The notes: generated from the letters alone by a model not told the origin. DNA of 64,000 nt from Zopfochytrium polystomum (GCA_025765615.1 JAIVFJ010000053.1:56001-120000); one strand, 5' to 3'; positions 10,501 through 22,985 are shown, counted from the first letter of the stretch. Program-made: numbers and translations.

Positions 10501-12049
10501 GATCCTTTCAGGTCTCTGCATTACCGGCGTGTCGTGCTCGGTGCGACGACCCATGATCGAGCCGTCCACGAACACTCCTTCGACGTCGTTGCCCTTGCTA
10601 CCATTCAGGCTCAATAAGCTGCCCGAAACCAATCGCACGTCGTTGCCTTCCTCCACGCACTGCACCGCCTCGTCGCTAATGGGTGTCTCGTGGAACTCGT
10701 CGCTCAAGCCTTTCCTGCTCCCCAACCGCGACAACCAGCCCGCCGTGACAAACCTTCCGGCGCCAAGCCGCCCGCAGCCGTCACCGCCGCCGAGCATGGA
10801 CGGCTTGCTGCTGAGAGGCGGTCGGAGCGCCCTTCGCGCAAGGCCGTCGGCGAGATCGCTGCCGCCACCAAAGACCGGCGACGAGCGCGAGAAGAAGGCT
10901 GCCGAGCTCCATCGGCGCGCAAACGCCGCCGCGGCCCGGCGCTGCCGCGCGTCAACGGCGGCGTCGCCACCAAACCTGGGCTCGATGTCGAGGTCGCGAT
11001 CCGGCGCGTGCAGCGACGCGGCATCTGCGCTCCCTTCGCCGTTGGCGTCGTCGTCGTCGTCGTCTGCGGTGGCAGACGCCAGAACGCGGAGGTGATCGAC
11101 GGGTTCCGCGCCAAAACCGAGCATCTCGATCGCGTTGAACGCGTCGTGGCCCCTGGCCAAGCGCTCACGGGCTTTCGTAGCAGGCAACGCGGAGCCGGAT
11201 AGTATATTATGGGCTGTGCCAGGGTGACTTCTCAGTCTTCTGAGGGCTCCGTATATCGCGCGCCTGTTCGCGAACAGCAAGATCGCCAGCAGTAGGACGT
11301 CCAGGCTCGCCAGAAGTGCCGCTGGTCCGATTTGAAACTCGACCGAGGTTCCTGCGTCGCAAAAGCTGAGAGCAGAGCAGGGAGTAGGTTCGGTCGAGCC
11401 GATCTTGCACTGATAGCCACTGGGGCTGCGAAGAATAGGTCAGCGTCGGTCGGTCAGGTGGGGAAAAAAAAAACGAAGCAGCGTGAATTCAAGCTTACCA
11501 CACTGCGATCGTTGTTGTATTTGGGCAGTAAAACCCAGGGAGGCATGGGACGGGCTCAAAGAGCCCCTGTGGCTGTTGGGTGCGATCAAAAGTGGGAGGG
11601 AGAACGGTTAAGAGAGCGTTTCTCCATCAGTCCGATCTCGGAGCAAGGAGCGAGCCCACACTCACAAGACATGCCATGCCGTGCGCCCTGCTCTCCGCGC
11701 ACTCTCGCGAGGGTGGACACACGACGGCGTCTCTGCCCGGGGCAGATCCGACATAAGGGCAAAAGTAGCCGTCGGGGCAAGACCCTGCCTGCCACGTCGA
11801 CGTCGCGTCCGCCGGATCGATGGAGCTGACTGGCACGCCGACGGACGCGTTCGGGGCGACGAAGCAGCCGTAGCCGGTACTGGAGCCAGGCGGCAGCGGA
11901 AGCAGCAGCGTTGAGGGAACGGCGGCTGCGGGTGGGGGCAGGATCCACGGGGCGCCCTTTGTGGGTGGAGGGTCGAACGGGTTCGCGGTGCGGGCGGCGG
12001 CTGTGGCGGCGGGGGCGGCGTTCGGCGATGACGTGGCGCCCGCGGGCAT
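7598..12049 (-). CDS. ABCG-type half transporter with Cys-rich N-terminal domain
   Basis: ATP-driven efflux transporter of the ABCG family, placed in a membrane. Exons I can support on the minus strand: 11666-12049 (start uncertain), 11499-11572, 10275-11425, 9955-10201, 9789-9889, 8710-9717, 8511-8638, one starting at 8447, 7981-8219, 7820-7883 and 7598-7763. Order: a Cys-rich extracellular module with CPDGYFCP, PGFYCPNTT and CPSGYQC; one membrane segment (LDVLLLAILLF); a disordered linker; then the nucleotide-binding domain. Walker A is GPPGSGKS, split by an intron. The Q-loop is GYSPQDD and Walker B is LALFLDEPTANLD. The usual SGG signature is replaced by LTASHRKR, and the H-loop His appears to be Ser. 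An ABC2-type membrane domain follows, with FVRES, SAGRWGAEIL and GVGYRVV near the C-terminus. No hydrophobic signal precedes 12049, so an upstream exon may be missing. The boundary between 8219 and 8447 is unresolved: no in-phase GT donor is convincing. Confidence 0.85.
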
Positions 12050-12581
12050 TTTTTATTTTACTTTTATTTATTTATTTTTGAGTGCCAAGTGTGGGGGGTT
12101 GTCATGTGCGGAGAGCCGCGATCCACACTCACGTCGTCGTTAGTTCATATGAATGCGACGCGACGAGACGGACAAGGACGCGGCGAGGCGACTGGTAGCC
12201 TCTAAATTGCCTTATCTCATGCTAGTTGGCCGCCAGGCTAACCGCACACCAGTAGCCAATCCAGCCCCCATCTAGCCCCCCATCCAGCCCCCATCCAGAC
12301 GTACCCCTCTTACGTTAGGTGCCCAAGAAATTTTTTGAGATGACTAATTGCAGATACCTCGTCTTTGTAACGCAAGTTGGAAGAATATCCATTTGCTCAC
12401 ATCATCAAAGAACGAAAAAATGCCTCCGACGCACAGAAAAGGAAAAATCCTGGCAAGAAGTTAGCAGTCAGCAACTGATAACGTCTTGTCAGCTCTTTGA
12501 ATCGATCACTGGCCCTGTTGTATGTCCTTATGAGATTTACCTAAACCTCCCCTTACCCTAGGAGCCTACCATCGTCCACCT
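12050..12581. other. ABC transporter upstream region, no gene recognised
   Basis: Contains an ATTTTATTTTA-like low-complexity stretch just upstream of the transporter start and a small imperfect tandem of AGCCCCCATCC units around 12263-12300. A GTGAGTGTGG donor-like site on the minus strand near 12130 could end a 5' non-coding or signal-peptide exon of the transporter. No other coding signal. Confidence 0.4.
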
Positions 12582-13071
12582 TGTTAGGCAGAACTGACTG
12601 GCTAGCAGCAAGATGCACAAGACGGACCTGAACCTATTGTGACTGTCAGTTATCGTTCTCATGATGCCCATGGGAGAGTGAGCCACTGTGGAACGAGTGA
12701 ATGAAGTGGAGATGTGTGTTTGTGGGTGGTCCTTCTCCCCAACTTGGAGAGAAAGAGAAAAACTCTGTTATGAATTATTGATACATAATGATGATATGCA
12801 CGCTATAATAGTTGCTAGGCAAGCATGACCCGCACAGGGTAAAAACCTCTCCTATATTATCTGCTTGAGCAGAGGAGGAGGAAAACCGTTAAAAGCAGGT
12901 CCGTTCCAGTTAATACTCGGAGTATTTGTCAACAGTGCAAGCCAGTGCCAAGGTCTGCATTGGGTGGTGGCTCACTCTCCCATGGGCATTGTGAGAACGA
13001 TAACTGACAGTCACAATAGGTTCGGGTCTGCCTTGTGCCTCTTGCTTCTAACCAGTCAGCTCGGCCTAACA
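12582..13071. repeat. foldback inverted repeat, two ~105-bp arms around a ~280-bp core
   Basis: The left arm (12582-12686) is nearly the reverse complement of the right arm (12967-13071). Both hold the core CTATTGTGACTGTCAGTTA / its complement and the GCCCATGGGAGAGTGAGCCAC block. The inner ~56 bp differ at about two positions, and the outer halves are more diverged. The 280-bp core is AT-richer and codes for nothing recognisable. This structure resembles a MITE or foldback element. No target-site duplication was established. Confidence 0.85.
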
Positions 13072-14025
13072 TTTAGAACGGCAGATAGTCGAATTGATCT
13101 ACGTTGCACATTCATGTAAAATTGCGGCTCGTTTCGCCTCCTCCCGCACCTGTACTTTTCATAACGAGGACTAACAGGCTTCACCCAACAACAGAAACTG
13201 ATTTGTCTGGACGAAGGCATGGTTGTTGCGATAGCCCGCTCGTATCCCACATATTGTTTTGTGGAAAGATTTTGAGTTCTGCGTTCAAAGAGATGGGATG
13301 ACTACACAATAATAACCCTAACCTAAAATAAAAAAGAATTGCCGACGCAGTTTCCTAATCGCCGTAACTAACTTTCAGGCTTGGCTATTGTGGAGGACTC
13401 CTCGACACTATCATGATCTTGGTAAGTCTGTAGAATATTTTTGTTTGTCCGTGCTCACGACCGAGCAACTGCAAATCCCATTTTCTGTTCAAGCTCGACT
13501 CCCCGTTACAGTTTGGTCATTTCAAGACACCCCATTTACCTATTTAAGGCTGGGGACAACCCAGTACACCATCGCAACAATTCAAGAAGGAACCAATGGT
13601 GGGCTGCCGCTGGTTGGTGAGCCAATCGAATGAGCTGCGAATCAGTCTACTCGAATGAGTGAGTGACTGAGTGAGTGACTGCGTTAGTGAGCGAGTGAGG
13701 GTACTTTACCATATCTATTCTTTCGGCACGCGTTGCGAGTCTGCGCCGTCCAAGCGGAAACGCGAAAAGCTGAGGCCAAAGAGAAATGCTGGGATTGGAT
13801 GTGTGGGGAAGGGAAGGAAAAACTCCCAAACAAAAAAAGGCCGCAACGCTTGGTCCTGCTCGACTGTTTGACTACTGCTACTCACTACTCACAAACCCCC
13901 CGCCCCCGCCCCGCATCCTCAGGAAGGGAAGAGAAGGTTAACGCGGAGAAGAAGAAGAAGAGGAGGAGGGAAGAGGAAGAATAAGAGAGAGGCGCAGATC
14001 GAACGGCTGGCGGCTGCCCCAGCAG
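13072..14025. other. intergenic, no gene recognised
   Basis: Region between the foldback repeat and the disordered protein gene. It carries a short degenerate GAGT/GACT tandem at about 13652-13700 and a purine-rich AAGAAGAGGAGG stretch near 13950-13980, presumably promoter or 5' UTR of the gene starting at 14026. Confidence 0.4.
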
Positions 14026-17000
14026 ATGATCCCAAACAACTACCTCCCAGCATCGCTTGCTGGCAGAGCCACCGCGTTCGACCGCTTCGCTCCCTCGCCT
14101 TCGATGCCGTCGTCGCCGTCGCAGCTGCAGCCACCGCCTCCTCCCCCCTCATCGCGCTTTCAGATGAAGCATCATCACCATCCCCAGCAGCAGCAGCAGC
14201 CGATCCGCGCGATGCCAAACTTTGAGGGCTATCCTCATCCTCTGGACCGCGAGGATTGGGCCTATCCGCAACAGCCCCTGCCTCGCCGCGGCGACCCCTT
14301 TTCGCGTCCTCAGTTCCCACCAGCAGCCGCCCACTACCCTGAACCGCGCGCCTGGCTCCATCCACCTCCACCAAGGGATCTACGCGCTGGCGCCGAGCTT
14401 GCTCCTGCGGATGGCGAAGAGGACTTTGTTACAGATGCCGCTGGAGTCGGCAGAGTTCAAGCATTACGAAAGGGTTGGAGCGCTGCGCCCCCTGGGATGC
14501 TGGACAGCTATCGTCGCATCCCGCCGGCGGATCTGCCGGCGTCAAGTGCTCCCGAGCGCTTGGCGCGAGCACCGCCGCCGCCACTCTCTCGCAATCGCGT
14601 GGATTCTGGAAGCGCCACTCGAACCGCTGCCGCCTCAAAATCTGGAGCGGACTTGACCGATCGCCGCGCGAGAAACGGGTTAAGTCCTCAGGAGGAACAT
14701 CAGGGCGGCGATTCCGACGTCAAATACGACCCAGAGCGATCTCCATCTAACCGCAGCATAGGTTTGTGCCGGACCCAATTGGATTTCGTTGTACCACTGT
14801 TTGGCTGAACAAAGCGTTCGAAAAAACAATTTGCAGTGTCGATTACACTCGATGAGTGTGATGCTTCAACGCAACAACGGCCGCCTGCACGCCAAGGCGT
14901 GAACGACCATGTGCCTGGCCCGCAATACGATCGACAGGAGCGACAGCGTTACGCTAGCGACCTGCGAGGTGCCGCCGGCCCCCCGCATCAATCACATTCT
15001 CAGGAAGAGTTGCACTACGAGCCGTGGACACAGCAGCCTCGGCATCACCATCTGGAGGGTGTCACCCAAACGCGATTCGGACTCGCCCCCCAAGCTCCGT
15101 TGGCACCATCCACCGCGTCAGCTCCCGGCCATCCGCCTTTGAGCGACTTCGACAGCAGGCGCGGTAGTTTCGCTCAGCAGTCCGAAAGAAGTTCTGGGTT
15201 TTCAGAAGCCTCAGTGCGATCCGCGCCAAATCGCCACCACTACCCACTGTACCCCCCCAACACCTGAAACTTTTGCAGAGCTTCGATCCGCCCGCCAACT
15301 TGCATCACGTGGTGCACCAGAGCACCCTACTGCGAGGGAAGTGTGGGGCGAGCCGCTGCCTGCTGTTCCACGCAGACCGCAGTTTCCAGAGAGCAGTCGG
15401 TTCCCAGGGAACGGATCCGTAACCAGAAACTATCGATCTGACGCGAGTGGACCTCCTCCACCATGGGAGTATTGGCCGGAATCATACCCTTTACCCGCGC
15501 GCTTCTACAGCCAGCAGCGTGCTTACAGGGACCACTGCGGGCCTTTTTCGAAGATGAATACGAAGAAGTCCCTCGGCGCTTCGCAGATTATAACGCCCAA
15601 TACAGAGGTCCGGCGTGGTACCCGCCCGAATTCGACTACCCTTCGGGAGAGCCGCCGTCAGCTGATCTGGACTTCGAAGCGCAATCCTTTGCCGCACAGC
15701 AGCACCCTAGTCGGCCTGTCCGACGCCCTCGTCCAATTACAAGACCGGTTCCACCGTCGCTGCCGGTGCAGCCAGACCCACGAGCATACCCGAGGTACTA
15801 TCGCCGGCCCTACCCCACTCGTGCTGCGCCACCCGGTGGGATGTCCGAGTGGGACGTACCATATCCCCGTGACGACGAACAGTACGACATGTATGGATAC
15901 CCGGAGCCCTTTGATAACGCCGCAGAGATGCCAACGGTACCGCGTGGAGGAAGTGGCAACAACGACGGTCGCAGTAGGAGAAGCTCACCCCACCCGGCCC
16001 GCCGGCCCGTCTCGCGAAGCGAAGCGACAGCAAGGTCGGTGCGAAACTCGCCGGCCCCGGCTGAGCTCGTGCTTGGAGAGGACGAGTTGTTTGAGCCGAA
16101 AGTGGGCATGGAACCAAAAGCGGAAGTTTCCGAGCCGCAGAATGAGCCGCAGAATCACGGGCCAGGGCCACAGGCGGAGGAAGAGGCCGCCGGAGCGGAG
16201 AATGGCTTTTCTATTGGCGCGCCGCCCAGTACTAGTCTCTTTACTGGGATGGATCCTGGCTTTGGTCCAGCGGAAGTGGAGGACATCCACGTGTTTGACT
16301 TGGAAACACCCAGTATGAGAGAAAAGGTATCCGACCCGAAGAGTACGACAGAGGACAATACGGGTGATAAAGTGCCTGCCAGCGATGAAGCGATTGTGAC
16401 GGACGCCGCTGAAGAAGCTCGGAGCGCGGTGGGTGAAACAGTTCCTGCCGAAAGCGAGAAACAGAAGCGTTCGATCGGCGAGGACGAGATGGCTCCTCCG
16501 CCGTCGCCGAAACGACGTCGGGAAGATGCAACCGACGGAGCACAAGTGGAGAACCGCAGCGCGATGATGGAAGACGCCGGTCAGGGTGGCGGTGGTGGGG
16601 GAGCCGGCGAGTGTGCCAACGAAGCCATGGAGCGCTCGCCGCGGTCCCCGACTATTCCTCTTGAAGATGGCGATAACGATCGGGACGAAGGAAACAACAG
16701 CAAAGCTACCGCGGTAACAGCGACAATCGAACCAGTTGTTGCTGGGTCATCGATGGACGCTCGCGGTCAAGCGAACCCGGATCCCGGCATGCCTCTCGAT
16801 GAACCTTCGTTCCAGTCGACTGCGGCAACTCCACTCTTGGCGGGCCAAGGGTCAATGGCGAGGAAGACGATACCGCCAGGAGGTGTGGCGGCGAACGTGG
16901 CTTGGCCAAACCCCTTCAAAAGAAAAAGAGGTCGTGCTCCAAAGAGGAATGAAGGCGCCGTGGAGCGGGCGGCGTTGATTGACGCAGCAACCGCGTCGTG

Positions 17001-18666
17001 GACGCAGCAGCAAATGCTCCTTTACCCGCAGCAGCAGCTCCTGCAGCAGCAGTCGTTGCAACTCTTGCAATATCAGCGGGAACAACTGGCGGCGTTGCAA
17101 ATGCTGCCTCTGGAGCAGCAGATGATGATTATGCAGCAGCAGCTCCCGCTTCTCCCACCCTACGGTTCTCCCGCTGTCGCTTCACCTCTAACCGCCTCCG
17201 CCGCTCCACCTCCTGCTGCCGCACCACCCGCCGCTCCATCTCCGGGTGCTGCACCAGCCGCCGTTCCGCCGCCCGCTGCCGGACAAGCTTTGTCGAGAAA
17301 GCAAAAGAGCAAGAACAAGAGGGAGAAAGCCCTTGCAGCAGCCGCCCTCAACCCTGCGCAGGCCGCGACACCCTCCAATAACCCACCGCCCGCGCCGGCA
17401 GCGGACTTGGCGGCAGCGGCGCCACCTCCGATGGATTCCGCGACCACCACGAGAGTCCCCGTTCAGTCAGGCCAGGCAAAGCCGAACGCTGCTAAACGGA
17501 CCGAGTATGTGTGGAGGTACCCTACGACGTCCGTTCTGGACCGGCGCCGCGCGCCCGTGCTGCTGGCATTGGCGGCTCACGGGACGAATGCCAATTATGG
17601 CCGCGGCGGTAGCACTGGCGGAGTCGGCGGCGGCGGCAGCCTCGATAATCCGCAGGGAGCCGCGCCCACTCCCCCATCTCAGCAGCCAGAGCGCGCGGCG
17701 CCGCACAGGAAGTTGGCGGCTTCGACGGCAGCGATGGGGTCGGTGGCGGCGGCCGCGGCGGTGGCGGCCCAGGCGGTAGAGGCGAATCGGCAGAGCCACA
17801 GCGGCGCCGCAGCTGATACGGAAGGGCTAGCGGCAGCTGCGGAGGCGACCAGCGAAGAGCTGGCGCCGGTTGCGCCAGGGGCGGCTGCTGGACCGGCGAC
17901 GGCGGAATCGATCACTCAGCCGTCGCTGCCGGCTGCAATGGTGGCTGCGATGGAGGCTTCGATAGACGCTGCGGTAGAAGCTGCGGTGGAGGCTACGGTG
18001 GAGGCCGTCGACCAAATGTGGGATTCGGTGCCGCCAGTGACGACGCTCTCAGCACCTCCTCCGTCGGCTTCGGCGTCGGCTTCGGCGTCGGCGTCGGCCG
18101 TCAAAAGCCACTTGCGTGATCACGCCGAGGAGGTGTGCACTTGCACGCCGTTTTCCTTCGCCGCAACTGCTGCTGCCGCTGCCATCGCCGCTGCCACTGG
18201 GCAATCGACATCTTCACTGCCCGGATGCATCTGCGAGCCCTCGGTCGCGACAACACCGCAAGACGACTCGCCTGCGGTCCCCAGCGGACAAGAGATTGCC
18301 GCCGCTTCTTTGAACCGTGGGCCCCACTCGGGGACCAAAGAGCTCGCGGACGCTATTGCTGGGGCGGTTGGCGAGCGCGAGGACGAAGACGACATGGAGG
18401 ACGGCGAGATCCGAGCGGAGGATGCCGCACGGAAGGCTGGAGACGATGCGAAGCTGGATGACTCGTCGAGGGCGTCGGGGCCGAGGGGCAGGGACATGGG
18501 AGGTCGAGGTGCGCGAGGCGGGCGAGGGAGAGGGAAGGGGAGGGGGAGGAGAGATCCTGCAGCGGTGGCTGCGGCGGCCGTTGTTGCCGCAACGAGGGAT
18601 GGCCGACCGCCCGTGCGCAGCGCCGCCAAGAAGGCGAAGTCGAGGTTTATGGATATGGATGATTAA
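14026..18666 (+). CDS. large intrinsically disordered protein with polyQ and C-terminal RGG/RG box
   Basis: No folded domain is recognised. Exon 1 is 14026-14761; a GTTTGT donor joins in phase to exon 2 from 14837. A further exon starts near 15279 and runs to the stop at 18664-18666. The protein is Pro/Gln/Ala-rich, with a His-Gln stretch near the start (HHHHPQQQQQ), a Gln/Leu-rich segment around 17000-17150, a nuclear-localisation-like KRKRGR and SPKRRR, an Ala-rich region, and a C-terminal GGRGARGGRGRGKGRGRR box followed by an acidic MDMDD end. These features suggest a nuclear RNA-binding or transcriptional scaffold, but that is inference. The junction between exon 2 and 15279 is unsolved. 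The frame also changes at a T5 run near 15545-15549, where one extra T would keep it open: an RDHCGP segment would lead straight into FFEDEYEEVP. I treat that as a likely sequence indel. Confidence 0.65.
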
Positions 18667-19345
18667 CGACGCCTCCCAGTGTCGTCCACACGGCGTGGAA
18701 TGGTTGGTAATCTCTCTCTTTTACAATAATGTAACCACTCCACTTCCAAGAAATGTTGCTTCCTTGGCCAACTGGCTCCCGTCCTTCTGTTACTCGTACC
18801 CTTGTTTTGTCGCTCACCTACTTCTGGCACGTAATTTTTTTTCCTCCCCTGTTTTACTTGCGCCCCCCTCAGCACACTAGCAAGCAGCCAGACGGCCCAG
18901 AACTGGAAGAATTCGCCGATCTGAAGGGCAGCCGTGTTCTCTGTGCTTTTTGTGTAAGCGAGATTAGAAAGGGGACGCGAGTGCGGGTTTCCGCGCGACG
19001 TGGGCGTGTGCGCCGTTGGTCGATCCGCGGCCTGTCACCGACCGTGCCAAGAGGGAGGAAACGCGAAGCCTCTTTCTTTCCTTATAAGAATCGGTTATTG
19101 TTTTACGCCCGATGGCACTTTTTCCTGTCAAATCCTTATCCAAAACGCGAAAAAAACAATAACCCGTTTCGCTGCCCCGTTTCTGCCGCATCACCGGCGC
19201 GATACCCACGTCACGCGTTGCGCGCCCCCCCTCGCCCTGCCTAGCTCCAAATCGACGGGGCAGAACACGAATTCTGCCCCGTCGAGGCTATCCATCGCTC
19301 TCCCCTCCTTCCCCGGCCCGGCGAGGCAATTCAAATAGCAACAAA
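18667..19345. other. intergenic; upstream region of channel gene
   Basis: No coding domain is visible. This stretch holds a perfect hairpin (19252-19285, listed separately) about 60 nt before the channel start codon. It presumably contains the 3' UTR of the disordered protein and the promoter of the channel. Confidence 0.5.
19252..19285. promoter_or_regulatory. perfect 14-bp-arm hairpin upstream of channel ATG
   Basis: TCGACGGGGCAGAA (19252-19265), a 6-nt loop CACGAA and the exact reverse complement at 19272-19285. It lies 61 nt upstream of the channel start codon, so it may sit in the 5' UTR. The regulatory role is a guess; the palindrome is directly visible. Confidence 0.6.
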
Positions 19346-22300
19346 ATGAACGACCGATCGCTCTCCGCCACCGCGGGCGGAGCGGCGGCCAACGCGGCGG
19401 ACTCGCTCGCCGTGTCGATCGGGTCCTTCAACCCCTCGATCGAGTCGCTGATCTCGGCGACCCTGGAGCTGCAGGCCGATCTGCACCGCGAGATGGCCCA
19501 GCTGGAGCAGATGACGGAAACCGTCGATCGCCTCCGCACCGTGATGATCGCGACCGGTGGCAGTGACGGCGGCAGCGGCGGCAATAGCGCGGGCAGCGGC
19601 AGCAGACGGAGTAGCGGCAGGCTGGGCGGCAGGCTGGGCTTCGGGCTGGCCGGCGGGACGCGAGGTGGCAGCATCAGCCGACGCGTCAGCCGTAGTGGCA
19701 GCCGGAGCAGCGGCAACTTTAGCGGCGCCGGAGGAGGAGGAGGAGGAGCTGGCGGCTTTGGTGCCGGATTCGGCTTCACCGGCTTTGGCGGAGGCGGCGG
19801 CGGCTGGGGGGACGCGCCCGCCGCCGCCAACCCGCGCCTCCTCCAGGTGCCCGGGCCGCCGCCGCCGCCGCCGTCGTCGTCACCTTCGTCGCACCACGGC
19901 CCGCCGGTGTACTTTCCGCGGCGCCGCGCCGCCGCACGGCACGTCGACGACCACGTGAGGAGCTCGCTCGAGTGCATCCTCCGCGCAGGCAGCGTTAAGG
20001 GTAGGGTGGGTCCCGGCGGCGGCAGCGGGTTCCTCGCGGTTGCGGCGGCGGCGGGGGCGCTCCAGCCCGAGACGGCGGCGGCGGCGGCGGCGAGAGGCGT
20101 GGGGACGCCGGGCGACAGCAGTGCGCTCCTCGCGGCGACGACGGCGGCAGCTCTCCCGCCTGCGACCGCGGTCCGGGGGTTGTCGACGCCGCGCGCCAGC
20201 GGCACGTCGCGGTCGTCGCCGGCGCCGTCGCCCGCGTCGTCCCTGGGCCGCAGAGCGCCGCCGACGCCACCGCCGATAGCGCGCCGGGGCAGCGGCTCGT
20301 TCACGGCCAGCTCGATCGCGCCCGGCTGGGTTGCGGCCGGCTCCGTCGCATCGAGGCCGTCGGGGACTGGCTCCGCGGCGGACGATGGAGATGCGGGCGA
20401 TGGGGATGGATGGTCGGCAGCAGACGCGGAGTACCGACGGGCAGCCGAAGACGACGACGACGACGATGACCACGGTGATGAAGATGACGACGAAGACGGC
20501 GACGACGAGGACCCGGCGCCGCTGCAGCCGGGCGGAGGGCGGTACTGGCGCGGCGACGGGCCGCCGCCGCAGCGGCGGAAAGACTCTTCGCTGTACGCGG
20601 ACGCGTTCCCGGTCGTTGACGCGGAGAACGTGGTGCAGCACAGCGTCTGCGAGACGGCGCCGCAAAACCAGATATCCGTGTTTTCGCTCATGGCGCTCCG
20701 CGGCGGCGGCACCAGCCCTGGCGCCGGGGGCAGCCCTAGTGGTACGGTAGGCCGCAACGCGAGCGGCGGTGTAGCTGCGTATTCCAGTGCGACGCGTGTG
20801 CCCTGGTATCATAGTGCGCCGCCCACGGCGGCGGCGACCACGGCGACGACAATGACGGCGGGTCCGGGCGGATCGGTTCAGCCGCCGGCAACACCTCGCG
20901 AAGTTGCGGCCCCTGCCACGAGCCGAACCGCACCGATTGGGCAGCGCAACGCAGTGACGGTTTTGGCCGACGCGCAAATGCGCAGGCGTGGAAAGTCGGA
21001 AAGGTTCGCGAGGCGTTGGTCATTTTCCTCGTACTTTTTTTTCCCTCCTGGTATCACAAAAGCTAACGGACTTGTCGAGTATAGGGTCAAATCTTGGCAG
21101 ATACTCTTCGTCAACGTCTGGACCGTCTTTGCAATCGGTAAGTTTGGACGATCGCGCAAAGGGCAAAAGTGTTGATTCTAGTGCGTGTGCATGGGCAGTG
21201 CTTCTCGTCAGCCTCCCAATCATCGTTCCTACCATCGCCGCGTTCCCAGACCTTTCGTGGCACGACTCTGTCGTCTCTGTCGCATATTGCCTGTTTTTTG
21301 CGACGGACATGATCGTACAAGATTGGATGCTCTCAATTCGACGCCGCCATCAACAGAAAGTAACACCCTCTGCCGCGCCGATCAACGCCAGCACTCGGTT
21401 TCGGCGATTCTTCAACCGTTTCAAGAGCTGGCGGCATTGCGCCGACATTATCACAGCGGTGCCCTTCGCAGCTCTGATATCTTTCCTTCCCGAGGAGAAT
21501 GTTCCAAACCGGCACGTCGTCGCCTCCCTCAACCTTCTGTTCCTCTTCCACCTCCGCGGCCTGCCGGAGCGCTTTCAAGGATCCCGCGTCAGAGCGTTTG
21601 TCGAGCGCACAGTGCTGTTCCGCATCAGTTCGGCCGGCGCGGTCATGATTAGAATGTTTGTCGTAATATTCCTGTTTTTCCACGTGACGGCGTGCATCAT
21701 GAACGTGCTCGTGTGGTTGCGGAACGAGTCGATTCCGCCGTTTGTCGACATCAACCTCGAAGGCTCGGGCGAGAAGCGGTGGGAGCGCTACTCGTGGGGA
21801 CTCTTGGGCGCGATATCAAACTGCTTCATGGTGACTTCGCCAATGCAGTAAGAGGGGCGGGGACGGCTTGGATTTCGACGTTTCTTTGTTGGATTATAAA
21901 CAAATAACCCTTTCTCCGCATCTGGCACTCGCAACAACCCGCTTGCTGTTACACAAAACCCAGCCCGAGCAGCCCGCACGAGATCTGGGTCTACATCTGC
22001 CTCATCAGCCTCGGCGCGTGCCTCTCCGCAACGTTCCACGGCGCCGTCGCGGCGTACTTTGCCGGCGAGCAGGGTAATCTAAACGGCCACTTTTCTCGCA
22101 AGATCGACCAGATGGCCGAGTACTTGAACAACAAAAGAACTCCGCCCGACCTGACCTCCAAGGTCATTCAGTCCTTCCATTCAAAATACCAGGGTCGCTC
22201 GTTTGACGAAAAATCCATATTGGCGGGACTCAACCCTTGCCTGCGGCAGGTATTGCATAAGGGGACCACTAGACTGGAGTGGGATGGGAGGCATGAGAGG

Positions 22301-22985
22301 GAGGGGAAGCGAGCGGAACGTTGGTCGAGCTTGCAAGGCGGTCCTGAAAGCTGTTTGCCTAACGCCAGCAACCCACTCTCCCACTCCGAAACAGGAGCTT
22401 CTGCTACACGACTGCAAACCTCTCGTTATGTCTATCAGCCTTTTGAGCTTGCCCGAGAACGACCCGCGACAGTCCTGGATACTCCGGGAGCTGTCCTCGG
22501 GGCTGCAAACCGCTTGCTTTTCCCCAACAGAGTTCATTTACTGCGAGGGCCTGCCCGGAAGCGACATGTACCTCATTGTCGAAGGGATAGCAGCTGTGTC
22601 GGTGGCCAACATTTCGCTCGGGTATTTGGCGCCTGGGACCATATTCGGAGGTGAGCCATAAGTGCCAAGGAGTATTTACATTTTATTCCTTTTTCCCTCT
22701 GTTCTCTTCCTGCTTCCTCTCCATTGCTGAGGAAATGCTCAGCATCATTCCACCTTTTCTGAATTTCATTTTTTTCTGATTTCGGCAGAGCTGGCGATGT
22801 TCGCGCCCGGCCCGCGCCTGGAGACGGTCAAAGCAGTCACTCAGGTCAACTGCTTCGTGTTTCGCCATTCTCTGATTCAGAGTGTTGCGGACGTCATTCC
22901 CGAAGTGGCTGCGAGGCTGCTCAAGCTGCAAGACGAGCGTGTTGAGGCAGTACGCCAGTACTATGAGTCATCGAGCTGTGAATAG
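19346..22985 (+). CDS. HCN/CNG/EAG-superfamily channel with cyclic nucleotide-binding domain, no GYG filter
   Basis: Exons 19346-21137, 21199-21847, 21964-22249, 22395-22650 and 22789-22985 give 3180 nt (1059 aa) in one frame with good donors and acceptors. A short helical start (about residues 35-70) is followed by ~480 residues of Gly/Ser/Ala/Asp-rich disorder, including an acidic D/E run. The channel core starts near VKSWQILFVNVWTV. It has S1-S6-like segments; S5 reads FVVIFLFFHVTACIMNVLVW. The pore reads AISNCFMVTSPM, then EIWVYICLISLGACLSA for S6. In HCN channels the corresponding stretch is CIGYG, so the potassium-filter GYG is absent. The S4-like segment has few regularly spaced Arg. 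The C-linker leads to a CNBD with GSDMYLIVEG and LAPGTIFGELAMF...PR, which keeps the phosphate-cassette-type GE and Arg. The ATG is the first in frame after stops. Cyclic nucleotide sensing is likely; ion selectivity cannot be predicted. Confidence 0.9.

Noticed and set aside
13300..13325. Telomere-like AACCCTAACC motif (also near 3527)
   Set aside because: Only one or two units, inside the sequence and next to ordinary genes; not a telomeric array.
18838..19240. Small basic frames between the disordered protein and the channel
   Set aside because: No conserved motif, no splice support and composition like untranslated sequence.
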